From positions 3,330,507 to 3,394,506 of the forward strand of contig OY718803.1 in NCBI GenBank assembly GCA_963070105.1: DNA of 64,000 nucleotides, given 5' to 3'. This DNA is from Litomosoides sigmodontis (taxonomy: Eukaryota > Nematoda > Chromadorea > Rhabditida > Onchocercidae). Shown here piece by piece: positions 28,679 through 46,384 of this stretch. Position numbers and translations under genes: made by a program. Every line of letters starts with the position of its first letter. Position 1 is the first letter of the stretch. The notes below the pieces were generated by a model. That model ran no database searches. It saw only the letters and a program-made list of their open reading frames with translations, and was not told the origin of the DNA.

Positions 28679-31214
28679 TCCTCTCTTTTCTTGTAAAAAT
28701 GTTCACCCAAAAATTACTTCTAAAATGACGTTCCAGTAAAACACCATTTAAGGCTATTGAAGAAATAGTAATTAACGTTTCCTTTTTTCATCAAATAAAC
28801 TGTACTAAAATTAGTCGGAATTTCACACACAACTAACTCTAATGCATGCTAAGCTTTACGTAAAAACACGTGAGATAGCTAAATTAGTTGTTTCTATCGT
28901 CAAATACAATGAATGAATATGCTGTCAAATCGTACAAAAAAAAAACATTAAAAGTTTAATGATATATTTAAATCGGGATGTGTGATAATCGCGTCGCAAA
29001 TGTTCACTACAAATGCCGTGAATAACTCTTCTTTATGGTTTGAAATGTTCGTATATGGTAAATTCATTGCAAAATGCACGTAACACCGATGTACTTGTGA
29101 AGCGTGAATTACCACGGAATACGTGAAATGTCGTATCGACAACGACGTACCAGTCAGGATGGGATGGTGTCCACACATCAGCTTGCTTGTTAGCTAACCG
29201 CCTTATACTGTTACACTCCTCTCTTCCAAGCATAACACCTACGCACATAGGTGACGTACACACATACAACATCACATACACCACACCGCTATCGATCGTC
29301 AACAATCCCTCTCCAATATGCCACATTCGCTCACACTTCTGCCTTGTGCTGTTTTTTTTTCGTATCTCATCGCGTTTCCTGTACTCTTCACTATTCTCTC
29401 GTTGCATGACGTCTGATTCTACTTTCTTACGGGATATTTCGTCATTTTCAATCGATACATTCTGCTGTCGTCGTTGTTGGCAGCTGTTATAAATTTGCGG
29501 AACGAATTTTTATACCGTCACATCACCATGCCCCATACTTACTTGCTCGTTGATAAATTACTGTACTTGTGGTAGCAATTATCACGTGTACTATTGTGCT
29601 TTCACGTGATTTCAATAATTGATGGTGGCGTAAGCGTGAGGACGATTCATTTCAAACAGTTTGATGTAAAGCTGAAAGTCGATTTTCTTTTGTTTGTGTT
29701 CATCGAATTTCTACGTGAAAGCAGTTGTTCCACATCAATTCATAAAATTTTAGAGTTCACTTGATTGTTACAATGATTGATTCATTATCGCTCATAATTT
29801 AAAGTTGAAAACCCTCCTAATCACGTAGGTCATACTAGGTAATTAATTGCTGTAAGCAGGTATTGGTAATTAGGTATTGGTAATTGTGACTGCTTTCCTT
29901 GATAAGTCATGCTATATCGTTCGTGCAAGTACTTATGTACCGTAGCAGGGTATACTGTGGCTTCAAGTAAACATTGGTAATTTCTCAGGTATAGTCTAAA
30001 ATAGCCAGTAGATGTAATTAAAGTAATTAAACACATCCATCCGTCTTTAATAATTTCCTGGCAGCGTTATGTTCGGAAGATTGTATTCTCCAATAGTTAT
30101 TATTTGATTTTGATATTTACGTATGCGTTACTCGGTAGCTTTTAATGTTGCAACAACATTTTTAATTTAATATGGCAGAATTGGAATGGGAAAGAGGATT
30201 GAAAAAGTTTTAATTGTGATGATTAATTCAACTTCTTTTTTGTCCTTATCTATTTTGGACGTTTTCTGCGTGCTTTAATTTTTGGGTAATCTGTGATGAT
30301 GGGCCATACGCAAATATATTTTAAGATGACAACGTTAATTTTTTGACGTTCCGTGTTTGTTGGTAGTTGAGAGTAGTGAGTGAGTGGATTTCATTATGCA
30401 TATACAGTCGACGCTAGTTGCTTCTGTTATTAATTCATATGTTTTATCAGGTTTCACTTACAGTTCGAATTGACGAAGTGTTTGTAGTAAGTTTTACTCA
30501 GTGAGAATAATATAGTAGTTTGTTTGGTTTCAGTTGTGATAGGTATACTGTGTTGAGTGTACGACCAGAAAGACATATTTTCTACTAGTTTTCATTCACG
30601 TACAGAGTGTCTTCTCTCTATGTTGCATAATTCATATATGTTTGGAAGAATTAGGCTCATATGGTTAATTTGTCATTTTATGATGAGATATAGTAGGTAC
30701 GAGGAAGTCAGTTGTCGAGGAGCTCATAGTCGGACAGAAGGCTAAATCCAATGAGCCAAATAATAGCGTAGTAAGGTTTGCTGGCCATAATGCTGTAATT
30801 TTATTTCAGCTCACTTCACTGCGTTCTACCTCGCGTTTAATATATTTTGGTTTACATCGGATAACGCTTTTATAACAACCAGTGCTCTTGTTAATCCAGT
30901 AATTGATTTCGCTGTGAAAAACATTCTCTTCCCTACTCTGTATATCAACCGCAGTGTAGTATTATATTTTCTTATATTTATTAACAATCATCGGATGCGT
31001 TTTGACGCGCTCTGACATGTAAGTATTTTCTATTGGATGCAATCAGAGGCACAGTGGTTTGGTTCGTTCTTCAATTTTCACTTTTCTGCATCATACTTTT
31101 TGCAGTCTTATCGTTAATATAGCAACGAAATTTGATAAGTAGTATATTGAAATTCTCCTGTTGAATTGTTCATTCGTGTTTACTTCAGTTGTAGTTGTAA
31201 CAACAAAATCAACA
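28679..31214. other. Divergent intergenic region between the tetraspan and PNRC-like genes
   Basis: About 2.5 kb of presumed promoter sequence. Overlapping ORFs on both strands at about 29030-29490 are relatively long but lack domains or splice partners. A short tandem duplication of GGTATTGGTAATTA lies at about 29860. An acceptor-like TTTACTTCAG sits about 25 bases before the PNRC-like start. Confidence 0.55.
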
Positions 31215-32559
31215 ATGCATCCGATGCCAACTGGAATCGTGTATCCGGTGTCATCGGGAATCGCATATCCAATGTCACCGGGAATTATGCATCCAGCGTC
31301 ATCAAGAATGACTTATTCAGTTCCGACGAGAATCATGCATCCAGCACCACTGGGAATTAGGCATCCATTTCCTTCAGGAATCAGGCATCCAATATCTTCA
31401 AGAGTCAGACATCCAATATCCCCAGGAATCAGGCATCCATTGCAATTAGGCGGCACGCCTCCAGTGTCATCTGTTCCGCTTGCTTTGCTATTTTCAAATG
31501 GTTCTGTAAATGCATCAACAACACCGGTTGCTGCTGAAATTATGCGTAACGTCAATCATCAGGTTTATTTTCTGTTTTATATTCTTTTTTTTTTAAATGG
31601 CTTCTTTAGAAGAAACAAACCCAAAATTATAAGATTTTTATTATCTGAAAGTTATATTATTTAAGAGACCGATGATGATATTTATATAACGCAGGATTTC
31701 TAGTTCATAATTATTGTGAATTCTAGTTTTTAAGAGTTTTTTTCATACTGCTTTTTTCAGATGTCAGACTCGCATCATCGACGAGGTACACATAAAGATC
31801 TTTTACATACACAAAGCGGTATTTTAGAGCAGAAAAATCGTAATTCAAAACACCGGCAGAAATCCGAACCACATGCTTCTTTGCCAGCTGTGGATACATC
31901 AGTAACAAAAAATTCGACACATGTAACATCTGATGTGGCAATGGGGATTCGTATACCGACTTCTGTAACAGCATCTCCGTGCTTCTCTGCTAGTGCGCCA
32001 GCAGCCAGTAACACATTGCGATCGCAATTGTCTTCAAAAACAAAAAATACGTCACCGTCTAAGAATGTCTCTCAGAAAGGACTATTTCCTCCTGACGTAA
32101 CACCTAATCGAAAGACAGAGAGAAGTGATTTTTACCGTACTTATAGATACGTGCCAATTTTGTAAAAAAGTTAAAAACAACTCAATAGGATACTGATTTT
32201 TAATACTGAGTAGTTTCTATAAATAAGACCCTAAGATAGTCAGTCATAAGTCGTAAGACAGAACGAGGTTGAATGGCTTAATTTTTTTCACTGTTTCCTG
32301 GTAGCAAGAAAAAGTGAATCAATTTTTCGATTACGTTCGCGTAAATTTTCAATTTATTTGCTATGCTTCTCGCGAAACGTTTTGTCAATTAATACGGAAG
32401 AAATTTACAGGGTTAGCACGGCATTTGCGACGGCAACAGCAAGCAGATATTGTTAATTTTGCGGGTGCGAAATTTAGTGAATCACCTCAGGCAAAAGTTG
32501 TACCGCTACCTCCCTTTATGTGGTGTGAAGAAGTGTCTTCGTTATCTTGTTCTGGTTAG
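31215..32559 (+). CDS. PNRC-type proline-rich nuclear coactivator/decapping cofactor with octapeptide repeats
   Basis: Three exons, 31215-31562, 31761-32124 and 32411-32559, join in phase for about 286 residues. The N-terminal third is a tandem octapeptide array of about nine units such as GIMHPASS, GIRHPFPS and GIRHPISS. The middle is polar and rich in Ser, Thr and Lys (MSDSHHRRGTHKD, SPSKNVSQKG). The C-terminus carries FAGAKFSESPQAKVVPLPPF followed by MWC. This matches the PNRC signature AGAKFSE-P-x-LP-x-PP-x-x-W. In vertebrates that motif binds nuclear receptors and the decapping machinery (DCP1). The start is placed at the first ATG after an acceptor-like CAG, so extra upstream exons are possible. 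The exon 2 donor (GAGAA before GTGATT) is a weak consensus but gives the right phase. Confidence 0.75.
31224..31440 (+). repeat. 24-base coding tandem repeat (about nine octapeptide units)
   Basis: Within the PNRC-like gene, units of 24 bases encode G-I-(V/A/M/R)-(Y/H)-P-x-(S/P)-(S/P/L) variants. Units differ by several bases, so the array is old or under selection for the motif. It is directly visible as recurring ATGCATCCA- and AGGCATCCA-like words. Confidence 0.85.
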
Positions 32560-35500
32560 AATTTTAGCGAGAGTTAATGCGCATGGGATGTGAGAATAAT
32601 TTCTTTCCTTCTCTGTAGAGCATGTAATTTTTTCAAATTCATGCGGAACATGGTAAGCAGTGAGTCATTGGATTCGTTTCTCATTATGCTCTATACAGTT
32701 AGACAATTTCAGGTGACGAACAGTCCCTATCGCCAACTACAGAAGTCATCAAATTAGGGACGGAACGGCATGGAGAGCATCATGAGACATCAAAATGGAC
32801 TAAATGCAGTCCAGGTTTGCAAGTGATGCCGTCACATTGTGTTGCTGTATTGCCCAGTTCATAACTCACTAAATGAGAATGGTCGCCAGTTTTCTTTTCA
32901 AGTTAATGCGGGTATTTCATCCACCTTTCCTATGCACCACTTTTCTCATGGAACTTTTGTAAATTTTTTCAATTTTTTAAATTTTCTACTACGTTGTGCT
33001 TTTTTTACAAAATTGTAGCGTGTTGCTTCTGTAGAATAGCACAACTGAAAATGGATTGCAAAATTCTTATATTGCCGTAAAACTGATAATTTATTCAGAA
33101 TTTTCGTAAATTCTCATGCATTTTTCCTTCTTTTACTACACTTTACAGTCGTGTGCTGACGGTGTAACATTATGTAGTTACATAAATAGGTTATTTTCAG
33201 CACTCTTTATTAATTACTCTTTGCATTTTTGTTTTATTTTATATCATTTTGTTGGCACTCCTTTTTTCCTATTAATACAACTTTCGAGATTTAAATAGAC
33301 TTTAAAAATCGTTTCAGTTATTATAGGGATTTAGTATAAATCTTTAGATCTTAAATAATATTTTTCTTCACTTTTATTGCCTTTTTCTCTTCACTTTCCT
33401 TTTTCAGCACATATTAAATATGATCTGTGTTGAATGAGCATATTAAATACATTTATACAAAAAATTTTATTCTTAAGAAAAGAATCTTGATGGTATTTGT
33501 TTTGTTTACTTAATTCCAAATTCTTTGAATCTTGGTAGTCGTAACAGTTTTGCTGAAATATTTAGTGTCTGTTATTGTAAGGATTGTTATAAGGTAATTT
33601 GAAATTACATGATTGTCAATATTTCCTAACCAATACGCCCTTGGAAAGAATTTATTAACTAGTGATATAGTTATGCCATTTTTATGCACTTCAAGCTTCG
33701 ATGGCCCATATCATTTCTTTTGTAATGCAGTGGGATTTTCATCTTTTTTTGTTATTGTTGCGAACTGGTAAGTTACAGTGTTCGGATATTGATTTTGTAT
33801 TACGCAGAGTTATTTAAATTTTGAGTTGATTTATTTTTTCTTAATCAGTTCATGCTGTGAATTTCTGCTGCCTATCTGTGGATTGTAAATTATTTTTTCT
33901 TCCCCATTTTAAGGAATTTATTTACTAACGCAGAAATATTCTCCTGTCTTTCTATTTCGTTGTGCAGCTAATTCGGTCATAGGTCAATTGCAGTAATGGA
34001 CTTCGTTCATTCCAGATAATTACATTGATTAAGATGAAAAAAAAAAAAGAAAAGCTAAGTGAGAGGAAGTGAATGAAACACTCTCTTTGTTTTGCTGAAA
34101 ACATTTTGCAATGATTGTCTGTCTTCTTGAGGTGTGTGTGGTGTGTGGTGTGCAGCAATAATATGCGATGGCGATGTATCTACGATGGCGATGCTCTTTT
34201 TTGCCCTTCCAAAATAGCTTCTAATTGTCATGTGGCTTTGTCATGATCATTTCAAGTTTGCTACATAAATTCAACAATTTAGTTTAGTTTTTACTAGGTT
34301 TCTCTGTCACTCTCTCTTTAGTGAGAATGTTTCTCACTGATTTTTGCTTTGTTATGGTAACCGAGTTTAGTTTGCAAGGAGTAATTTGATTTGAATTAGC
34401 CTTCATATTTGCTGCCCTGCCGTCTCTCTCGCTCTCTCATTTGTAACAATCTATCAGAAGAGAAATTCAATTTCAATTTACTACAAAATTCATGCATGCA
34501 TTATTGTTATGCATAACTTTTTACATGATCATGTCGAACTACTTCTATGATCGAAATTGTATAGTTTGCGTTGTTTTTTTTCAAATCTTACATGTGTAGT
34601 TAAATTAGAAAGAGAATTGAATGAGGGCGTTCGTCGCTATTTAAATTTCAAATTTCAATGAAATATTTAAAAAATTAATTTTACTTTCGGTATAGTTAAT
34701 CTAAAGTAATTTTTTAATAATATATATGTATAAAGATATATATGTAGTAAATTCAGTGCGTATCTACATTGTTGTGTAGCGAATTGAAATAAGGAAGTTT
34801 TTTAATATTTCTGCATATTAATCTACGGTAGTAGACAAGCAACTGTATCTACATCATTGTTTATTGTGAATGGTCAATGTTAGAGGTGGGTCTATCGTAG
34901 TGTTTAGGGAATTGTAACTCTGTCAAAGATTTTTTGCACAAATTTATCTAGCAAAATTCTACGCTACTGTATTTCTTATGATTAAAACATTAATGTTTGA
35001 TTGTGACGTTAGTCTCTGGTTGACTGAATTTCATTAAACAGTGAAATTACTGATGGAAAGTATTGTGACGGAATATTATTATTGGATTTTCACTCTATTA
35101 TTCATTCATTTCTGTTGAATTTGTTTATTGAGGTACGACGAAATGTTAAATGAAGGACATTTTGTCATTCATTTATACCGTACTTTTCCACGTTTATGTA
35201 AGTCTTCAAAACATTGTAAATAGTTTACCATATGTACTGATCATCCTGTTTCCAGTTTCCAGTGTTTTGAAGGCGTGAAAGGTTTATCATAAAAGGGAAG
35301 TCAAAGTATAGTTGATCGAAGCATCGCTTCGTCTCATGAGCTCTGATCTCTTGTTTGAATTGCATTTTATTGATCTCAGAATACATTCAATATCACTTAA
35401 ACTAATACATATATTGGGGGAAGGAAGATGTGATCGAAAATTATTTCCTTCTCACCAGTATTCTACTTAATTTCAAGGATTTTTTTCGTTAAAGCTGGAT

Positions 35501-37239
35501 GTTTTAAATTACACTTTTGTTTTTGATGTTTGGGAACGTATAACTGCGCTCCTTTCTTTTTCCTTATGTTTATTGAGGCTAGTACACATTGAACGTTTTC
35601 TGAGATAATAAACCATCACAAAAAAAGTAATACTTCATTTTTCCTTGTATTTGAAATTTCACACTTGTTTCTTATAAGAAAGGCACGTATGTTATAATTG
35701 ATTCTCTGTCGGAATAATTCCTACGAAGTATTTCGTTCACCATGTAACAGTATCAGAAATTCGCAAACCACAATCGCCAAAGCACGATCTTCCAAAAACG
35801 AATCTCATTGATGTCTTCAGATGAGGGGCTTAAAAGTCGGCTTGTAATGCCAGTTTCCATTTATTATCTTCCTTTGGTGTGTGAAATGCGAATTTTCGAT
35901 GCTGGGCTTGCGTGGAATTTTCGACTTATATGTCAGGCTTTTAGTTTTCTTTTTTCGACCTGCCGATTTGACATTTGCAGTCTCTTAAATTGTTATGAAC
36001 TGTTAATCGAAAATAAGATTTGGCTGGCGCCAGTGCAGTCCTTATATGATCACACTGGCTACTTGCAAAGGAAAGCTCTATAAAAGTATATTATATACGG
36101 GAATTTCCCGTGGATGTGTTTGACAAGGAACTTCTTCATAGGTCTTCATGAATTGTTTTCTTTTATTGATGAAAAAAAGTATCCACGTATTTTGTAAAGT
36201 AATTTGTGGAGAAGTGATGTTATTGTTCAATTTATGAGGTTGTTTTTATCCATCCTCTCGTTTTATAGACATACCACCGATGACACAGAGTCGCAAAGAT
36301 TTTGTGCTCCCCTTCGAGAAAAGACTTCTATTGGAACATCAAAACTGTTCTTTTATCCTATTTCCCTTCATTTTCATTTTCATATTCTTTCTTGCATGGC
36401 TGTTTCCTTTTATGTATCGTTTTGGTTTGTTCCTAGTAGTTGGAAACTAATTTCTCATACGACTTGTGTATCTTTGCTTTTACGGAGCCTCATCATTATT
36501 ATTTCTTCATTAGCAAAGTTCCACCTGATATATTTGAAGTTTGAAAAGCTAAGTTAAAATAATTCAAAAATTAATTTGTTAAGCACTGCATTCTTTAAGC
36601 AATTTCCCTGTTTCTGCACTGATTTTAATAATGTTTGCATTCTAGTACATTTAAAGTTAGAGTAATTTGTAAGTTCTACAATTTTTATTGGTAGTATTTC
36701 ATTTCATTCCTGGAGAGTTTCTATCAGTTTTTTTCCATTTATGCATTTAAATAATTGTCATCTACGTAAAGATAATTCGCAATCTTTTCCATAATTTTCA
36801 TCTATATAAATTGTATTCTTTGAAAAATTTCCTTCATTTTTTTCTTCGATAGTAAAACTCGCTTTTAATATGTTTAAAGGTAGAATCATTCACAGACTCT
36901 TTTATAATTCTATCGAGATAAAGTTATTTTTGCACTGCGCCCGAGATATTATCAGTGGTAATAACAATGTCAGTGAAAATAACAATGGATTCCGATGCCG
37001 TCATAACTCTTTCATACGACCATCTTTTTACTCCGCACAGGTGTCATGCGGCTTTCTAGTGAATTCCTTACTTAGCAAATGCATCCTTCATCTCGAAAAT
37101 TTCGTTTTTGAAACGAACAGTCTTGAGCAAGAACGGCTAATTCCCATGGATTGGGCCGTTTAAATTTCAATTTACAGGTGTGGTTTTTACCTTGAAATAA
37201 TTAAATTTTCTATTACGCTACTCTTTCCCCATTCCTCAG
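32560..37239. other. Long region with no firmly supported gene
   Basis: About 4.7 kb, mostly AT-rich. Plus-strand ORFs at 35808-36083, 36204-36557 and 36870-37163 are longer than average, and some follow acceptor-like sequences. For example, an alternative frame after 36270 reads PPMTQSRKDFVLPFEKR. They might be exons of the gene whose last exon is proposed at 37240-37457, but I could not join them in phase. The rest looks non-coding. Confidence 0.4.
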
Positions 37240-37457
37240 GACGTATTAAGCTCATCCAGTTGGCGTATCATTGCAACAATCTGCAAACAGATAAAAGGAA
37301 CAACGTTCTTCAATCAGTTAAATGCATTACGCAATTTCAAAATCCAGAGTTTGAAGCTAATGTCGCTACAATCTTTTTTGACAATACTCAAACTACTGGC
37401 AATCTAAATTGTGCTGATGCTATAAGAAGGTGCATCAAGGCGGATGAGCTGCTATAA
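37240..37457 (+). CDS. Possible terminal exon of an unidentified plus-strand gene
   Basis: The acceptor ATTCCTCAG ends at 37239. A 72-codon open frame runs to TAA at 37455-37457. It reads RIKLIQLAYHCNNLQTDKRN at the start and NCADAIRRCIKADELL at the end, with balanced, protein-like composition. I do not recognise a family, and no upstream exon is established. The last 70 bases are antisense to the proposed end of the REV7 gene. It could be a chance ORF. Confidence 0.35.
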
Positions 37458-38502
37458 ATGACTCGATGTCTTGGTGAAATTAATACTTGAAAGTGTAAAA
37501 CCTCAATTAGTTTGCTATCAATTCGTCTACCGCATGGACGTAAATTCTCAGGTGCACACTGGTCACACATTTCCCACTTTGACTCCTGAAACAGTAATGG
37601 AAACGATGAAATGATGTTATAAAGGTTTCATTTCTGACAAGGACAACTTACTCCAACTCGTTTCTTTAATCTCACTTCGCCATTGCCTCTAAGTTTTGCG
37701 TGTATTTCAAAGCGTACTCCTGAAATAAGCATGAAGTCAGAAAAAAATTCCCTTACTTTTGTCAGCATTCATACAACCATCCTTACCTTCGCATCGGGAA
37801 ACATTTCCAATATTCTCAACATATGATCCACGTTGCAGTGCAACAATTGTTTGTTGGAACTGTCTTTTCATATCAGCTATTTCACTGGCCAATAAGTCTC
37901 TGAAACAATCACTGATTAAAGACAAACGTGGACAAACGGTTATCACTGACCTACCACTTAAGCAAATAAATTTATAATTTGAAAAAAACACCCACATATT
38001 TTCATATTCTAGAATGGATGAAACAAAAAAGTTATGTAGACCTGACGTGAGGATAGTGCACACTCATAATGATTATCACGACCTCCATTACCACCCCGTT
38101 GTCCTTATTAAGGATGCATGCCGCGAAATGGGATAGTTCGTCAAACTTTATCCACCGATGAATCATTTGTAGTGCACTGTTCACATAATCCAACACCTCT
38201 TTCACTTTGCATTTCTTGAATTCAAAAACAAGAGTGGACAAAAAAAAATTTCTTTGCGAAATTGATCAGTTCACAATCGTAAAAGCTACTAAATGCATGG
38301 AGAAGATGGATGGAACTTTCGGAGTTGTGAGAAGAAAACAAACAAGTCGTTGTAAATTAGCACTTACATGAATTAAAATATCTCCGTAGCTGACAGTATC
38401 AAACAACTCAGCTGGATAAGCACTGTAATTGAAAAGTACCGAATGGGAAATAATTTCCAAGAATTCGGTAACTACATCAGCCAGTGCTACAAATATATGC
38501 AT
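37388..38502 (-). CDS. rev-7: REV7/MAD2L2-like HORMA-domain protein
   Basis: Five exons, 38502-38368, 38214-38042, 37899-37787, 37719-37652 and 37585-37388, join in phase for about 228 residues (human MAD2L2 is 211). Segments follow human MAD2L2 in order. ADVVTEFLEIISHSVLF corresponds to the first helix. Next come LDYVNSALQMIHRW, and AACILNKDNGVVME in place of VVVVILDKEHRPVE. Then come SEIADMKRQFQQTIVALQ, VRFEIHAKLRGNGE and IDSKLIEVLHFQVLI. REV7 links REV3 and REV1 in translesion DNA synthesis and, in vertebrates, acts in shieldin through its seatbelt loop. The start is uncertain: an acceptor-like TATTTGTAG lies inside the proposed first residues, so a short upstream exon may supply the true N-terminus. 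The last 30 or so residues extend beyond the family and may be read-through of a donor. Confidence 0.8.
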
Positions 38503-41500
38503 ATGTTGAGTAATGTAAAGTACTTTACTTTTTCTAAAAAAAAAAATTCGTTTAAAAAAAAGAACTAAAAATTCGTTTTTATAGCTAAGTCCTTTCATAG
38601 AACGAAGTAACGACTCTTATGTAACATACTTCCCTTCCGAACTCCACAAAATTGCCGCTCTTTGCTTTAAAAATTTTTTTTCACTGAAAATCAACAACAT
38701 ATTGCGTTAAAATTCTGTTAGTACGAAGAAGCATACAGCACTCAGGCGCCACCAACCTTTGTGACCGTCGAAACCTTTTCGACCGATTTTAGCAATACGA
38801 CTGTTTCTCATTGTATTAGCAATAGTTAAACGAAGTTAAGCTGCCGATTCCTACGACTCTGAAACATATCTGAAGCATCAGGAAATCCTTCACAGATTCT
38901 CTCGGATAGATTACCTACGATGACTGTTCTCCAATCATACCCTCAAGAAACGTAACCACAACCAGAACATCATCAACGGCAATATCAAAGACGAGATATC
39001 ACGAAATACGACCCCTCTCATCCTGACCATCACCCCCTCAGCTTCTCCTTTTCCTACTACGTTTGACGTTACTGCTGCGACCTGAACAGAATGAAAATTC
39101 ACGTCTCGCCCACTGCCAAAATCTATTCTTTTTCCACCACAAAATGGTGATAACCATTTATAGAACAAGATTCGGAGGTTTTTTAGGCGTCTCGGAAACA
39201 CTCCTAATTTTTAAAATTATCTCACAAATAATTGCACCTATGGGTAACCTGATACGCCCCTCCGCAATGACACGCCACTTCAATCGCTCTGAATGTATCC
39301 ACACTCACTAATTTCCGTGAAATTTCCAATTCCATTATTTCGCATGAATATATATGACCGTTGTATAATTTCCGCAAGACAGCAACAATCATATGCGCCA
39401 GCTATACTCGTTGTAAAACGCACAAATCGAAAGAGCAAACAAGTACGACGCTTGCTTATCCATCCGCTCCATTCACTTTTCATGCATTTAATTGAAACGT
39501 AAGTGGATCTTACACCGTGTCAATAACGACTGACCAATTTACATTACGATAGATGCTGCTATGATTAACGGTCGCTGAAGTTATACGACAAGTGTTCACG
39601 TGGAAGCGGAGTGAAAAGGAAACGAAATGAAGGAATTGCACGTGTAAAAATGGACGTAGGCTACGGAAACGTGACCATGTAACAACATATGACATACGTC
39701 GTTTTCATTCTGTGAAGATCACTGCAACATAATGGCCAAGCTATCTGTCCGGAAATCGGACAATTTGCAAGAAAACAATTTGGAATCAACCGGACCAGTC
39801 GATAACTCACGGTTAGCCAATCAACTTGGTCAAAATGTCAAATAATGCAAAAATGCATAATTTTCGATCGAAGAGAATGAAAAAGCTTTCCAGAACAGAC
39901 GATAATAGAAGCTGCGTGCAATTTAACTAAACTTTGAGAAACGTTGCACGAAATCCATTGATGAAATCAATCATTTAATCACTTGCAGCAGAGCGGTAAT
40001 GTATCATCGTTTCTGGATCACATAATCTTTTCTCAAAGAAAAAAACCTTCTTCACTAGCTCATCCCTTGTTTGAACACGGGATTTGAAGTGGAGTGAATA
40101 TGAATGAAGTAATCGAATTGCATGCATGCATGTACACAGTAATCTGTTTATTGAACTCACGGGAATTAAAGATAAAAATTGAATTAAAGAAAATGAGGAA
40201 GAATCCACGTAAGAGATGTATAACTGAATGGATAACAACAACGTTAACCTCTCTTTTTCACTTCTCTTTTTTTCCATATCTTTTTTTCCATTAAAAATTA
40301 ATCAGACAGATGTTAGAATCTTCTCAAGCTCATAATTAAAGCAACTGTAAGAAAAAATCATTCATAAAACATATTAAAACATAATTAACAGGACCTTTTT
40401 TAAAAAAAAAAGCACAATTAAACGACGGGGATGCCATTGGCTATCAAATCAAATTTTGATGTATTATTTCTAGGATTTCTCAGAAATACAGATTAATTTC
40501 AATTTTTTAATAATAACATTAGTAAAAAATAATAACATTTGCTACGGCACAATTTAAAAAAATGTAATAAAGCATTGCGTGAGTTGGGAAAAATAAAGGA
40601 ATTTTTTTTACATTTATACCAGAAAATAAAAGTCAATTCCTTCTGATTTAATTCCCAATTCCGTAACAGTAGAAATCAGATAAATGAGTCCAAGTTGAAT
40701 TGTAACACACAAATACACATACGTTGAAGACAAGTGGTAGAAATACTGTGTTAGCTTGTTCAGTTCGGATCAGATATTACCTGAAAGAGCATTATAAACT
40801 AGTCATAAATATACAGCACACAATTTTTTTCCGGTGCAATTTAATATTTTTATTTCATTCATCAATTAAGCTAAAAAAAAACTATAAAAAATTTGAATAG
40901 TATTACTCCATAATCATTTTTGATAGGTCACAACTATGTGAGCAAACTGTCCTTCACCACCTATCATTCTTTCTTACACATATCTTTCATAACAGGTAAA
41001 CATTTCATCTAATTAACTATGGCACTAATTCACCGAAACAAACAAGTGTACTGATTAACTTAAACTATCAACACTGATTTACTTAAAATTTTGAAATGAT
41101 GAAGATTGGTGAGTAATATTAAAACAGCAGAATATATGAATAAAAATTTTCAGAATAAAACTTGTCACATTTTTTTAAATATCCACTACAGTTGGTACGA
41201 TGCAATTTCAGCGGTATATTTATGAAGCACATTTTGATGACGATATTTTAAGCCAACGAAGTGAAATATCATTAATGAAAACTTCAGCCCACTCAGTTAC
41301 TAAACTAAAAATTTCACACTTATTATGCATGTAGTACTACTACCACTCAATCTTCCCTTTTTTAACTGTTACAAAAAAAAATTAATTGGGAAAATAACAA
41401 TGTTATTTTTAACTTACAACAAAACTAAAATGAAGCCATCTGGGCAGGAAATTGAAATATTTTCGAGATAGAAGTATTTTTTTTTTTGTAAATGAATTGA

Positions 41501-41509
41501 AATTAGAAA
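38503..41509. other. Intergenic region between the REV7-like and calponin-like genes
   Basis: About 3 kb. It may include an unfound first exon of the REV7-like gene and should hold the 3' untranslated region of the calponin-like gene. Short ORFs around 38935-39700 lack domains. No RNA gene or element was recognised. Confidence 0.55.

Positions 41510-46384
<4,875 letters not shown>

Noticed and set aside
38935..39201. 88-codon minus-strand ORF considered as a first exon of the REV7-like gene
   Set aside because: It shows no similarity to the REV7 N-terminus, and no donor in the right phase was found.
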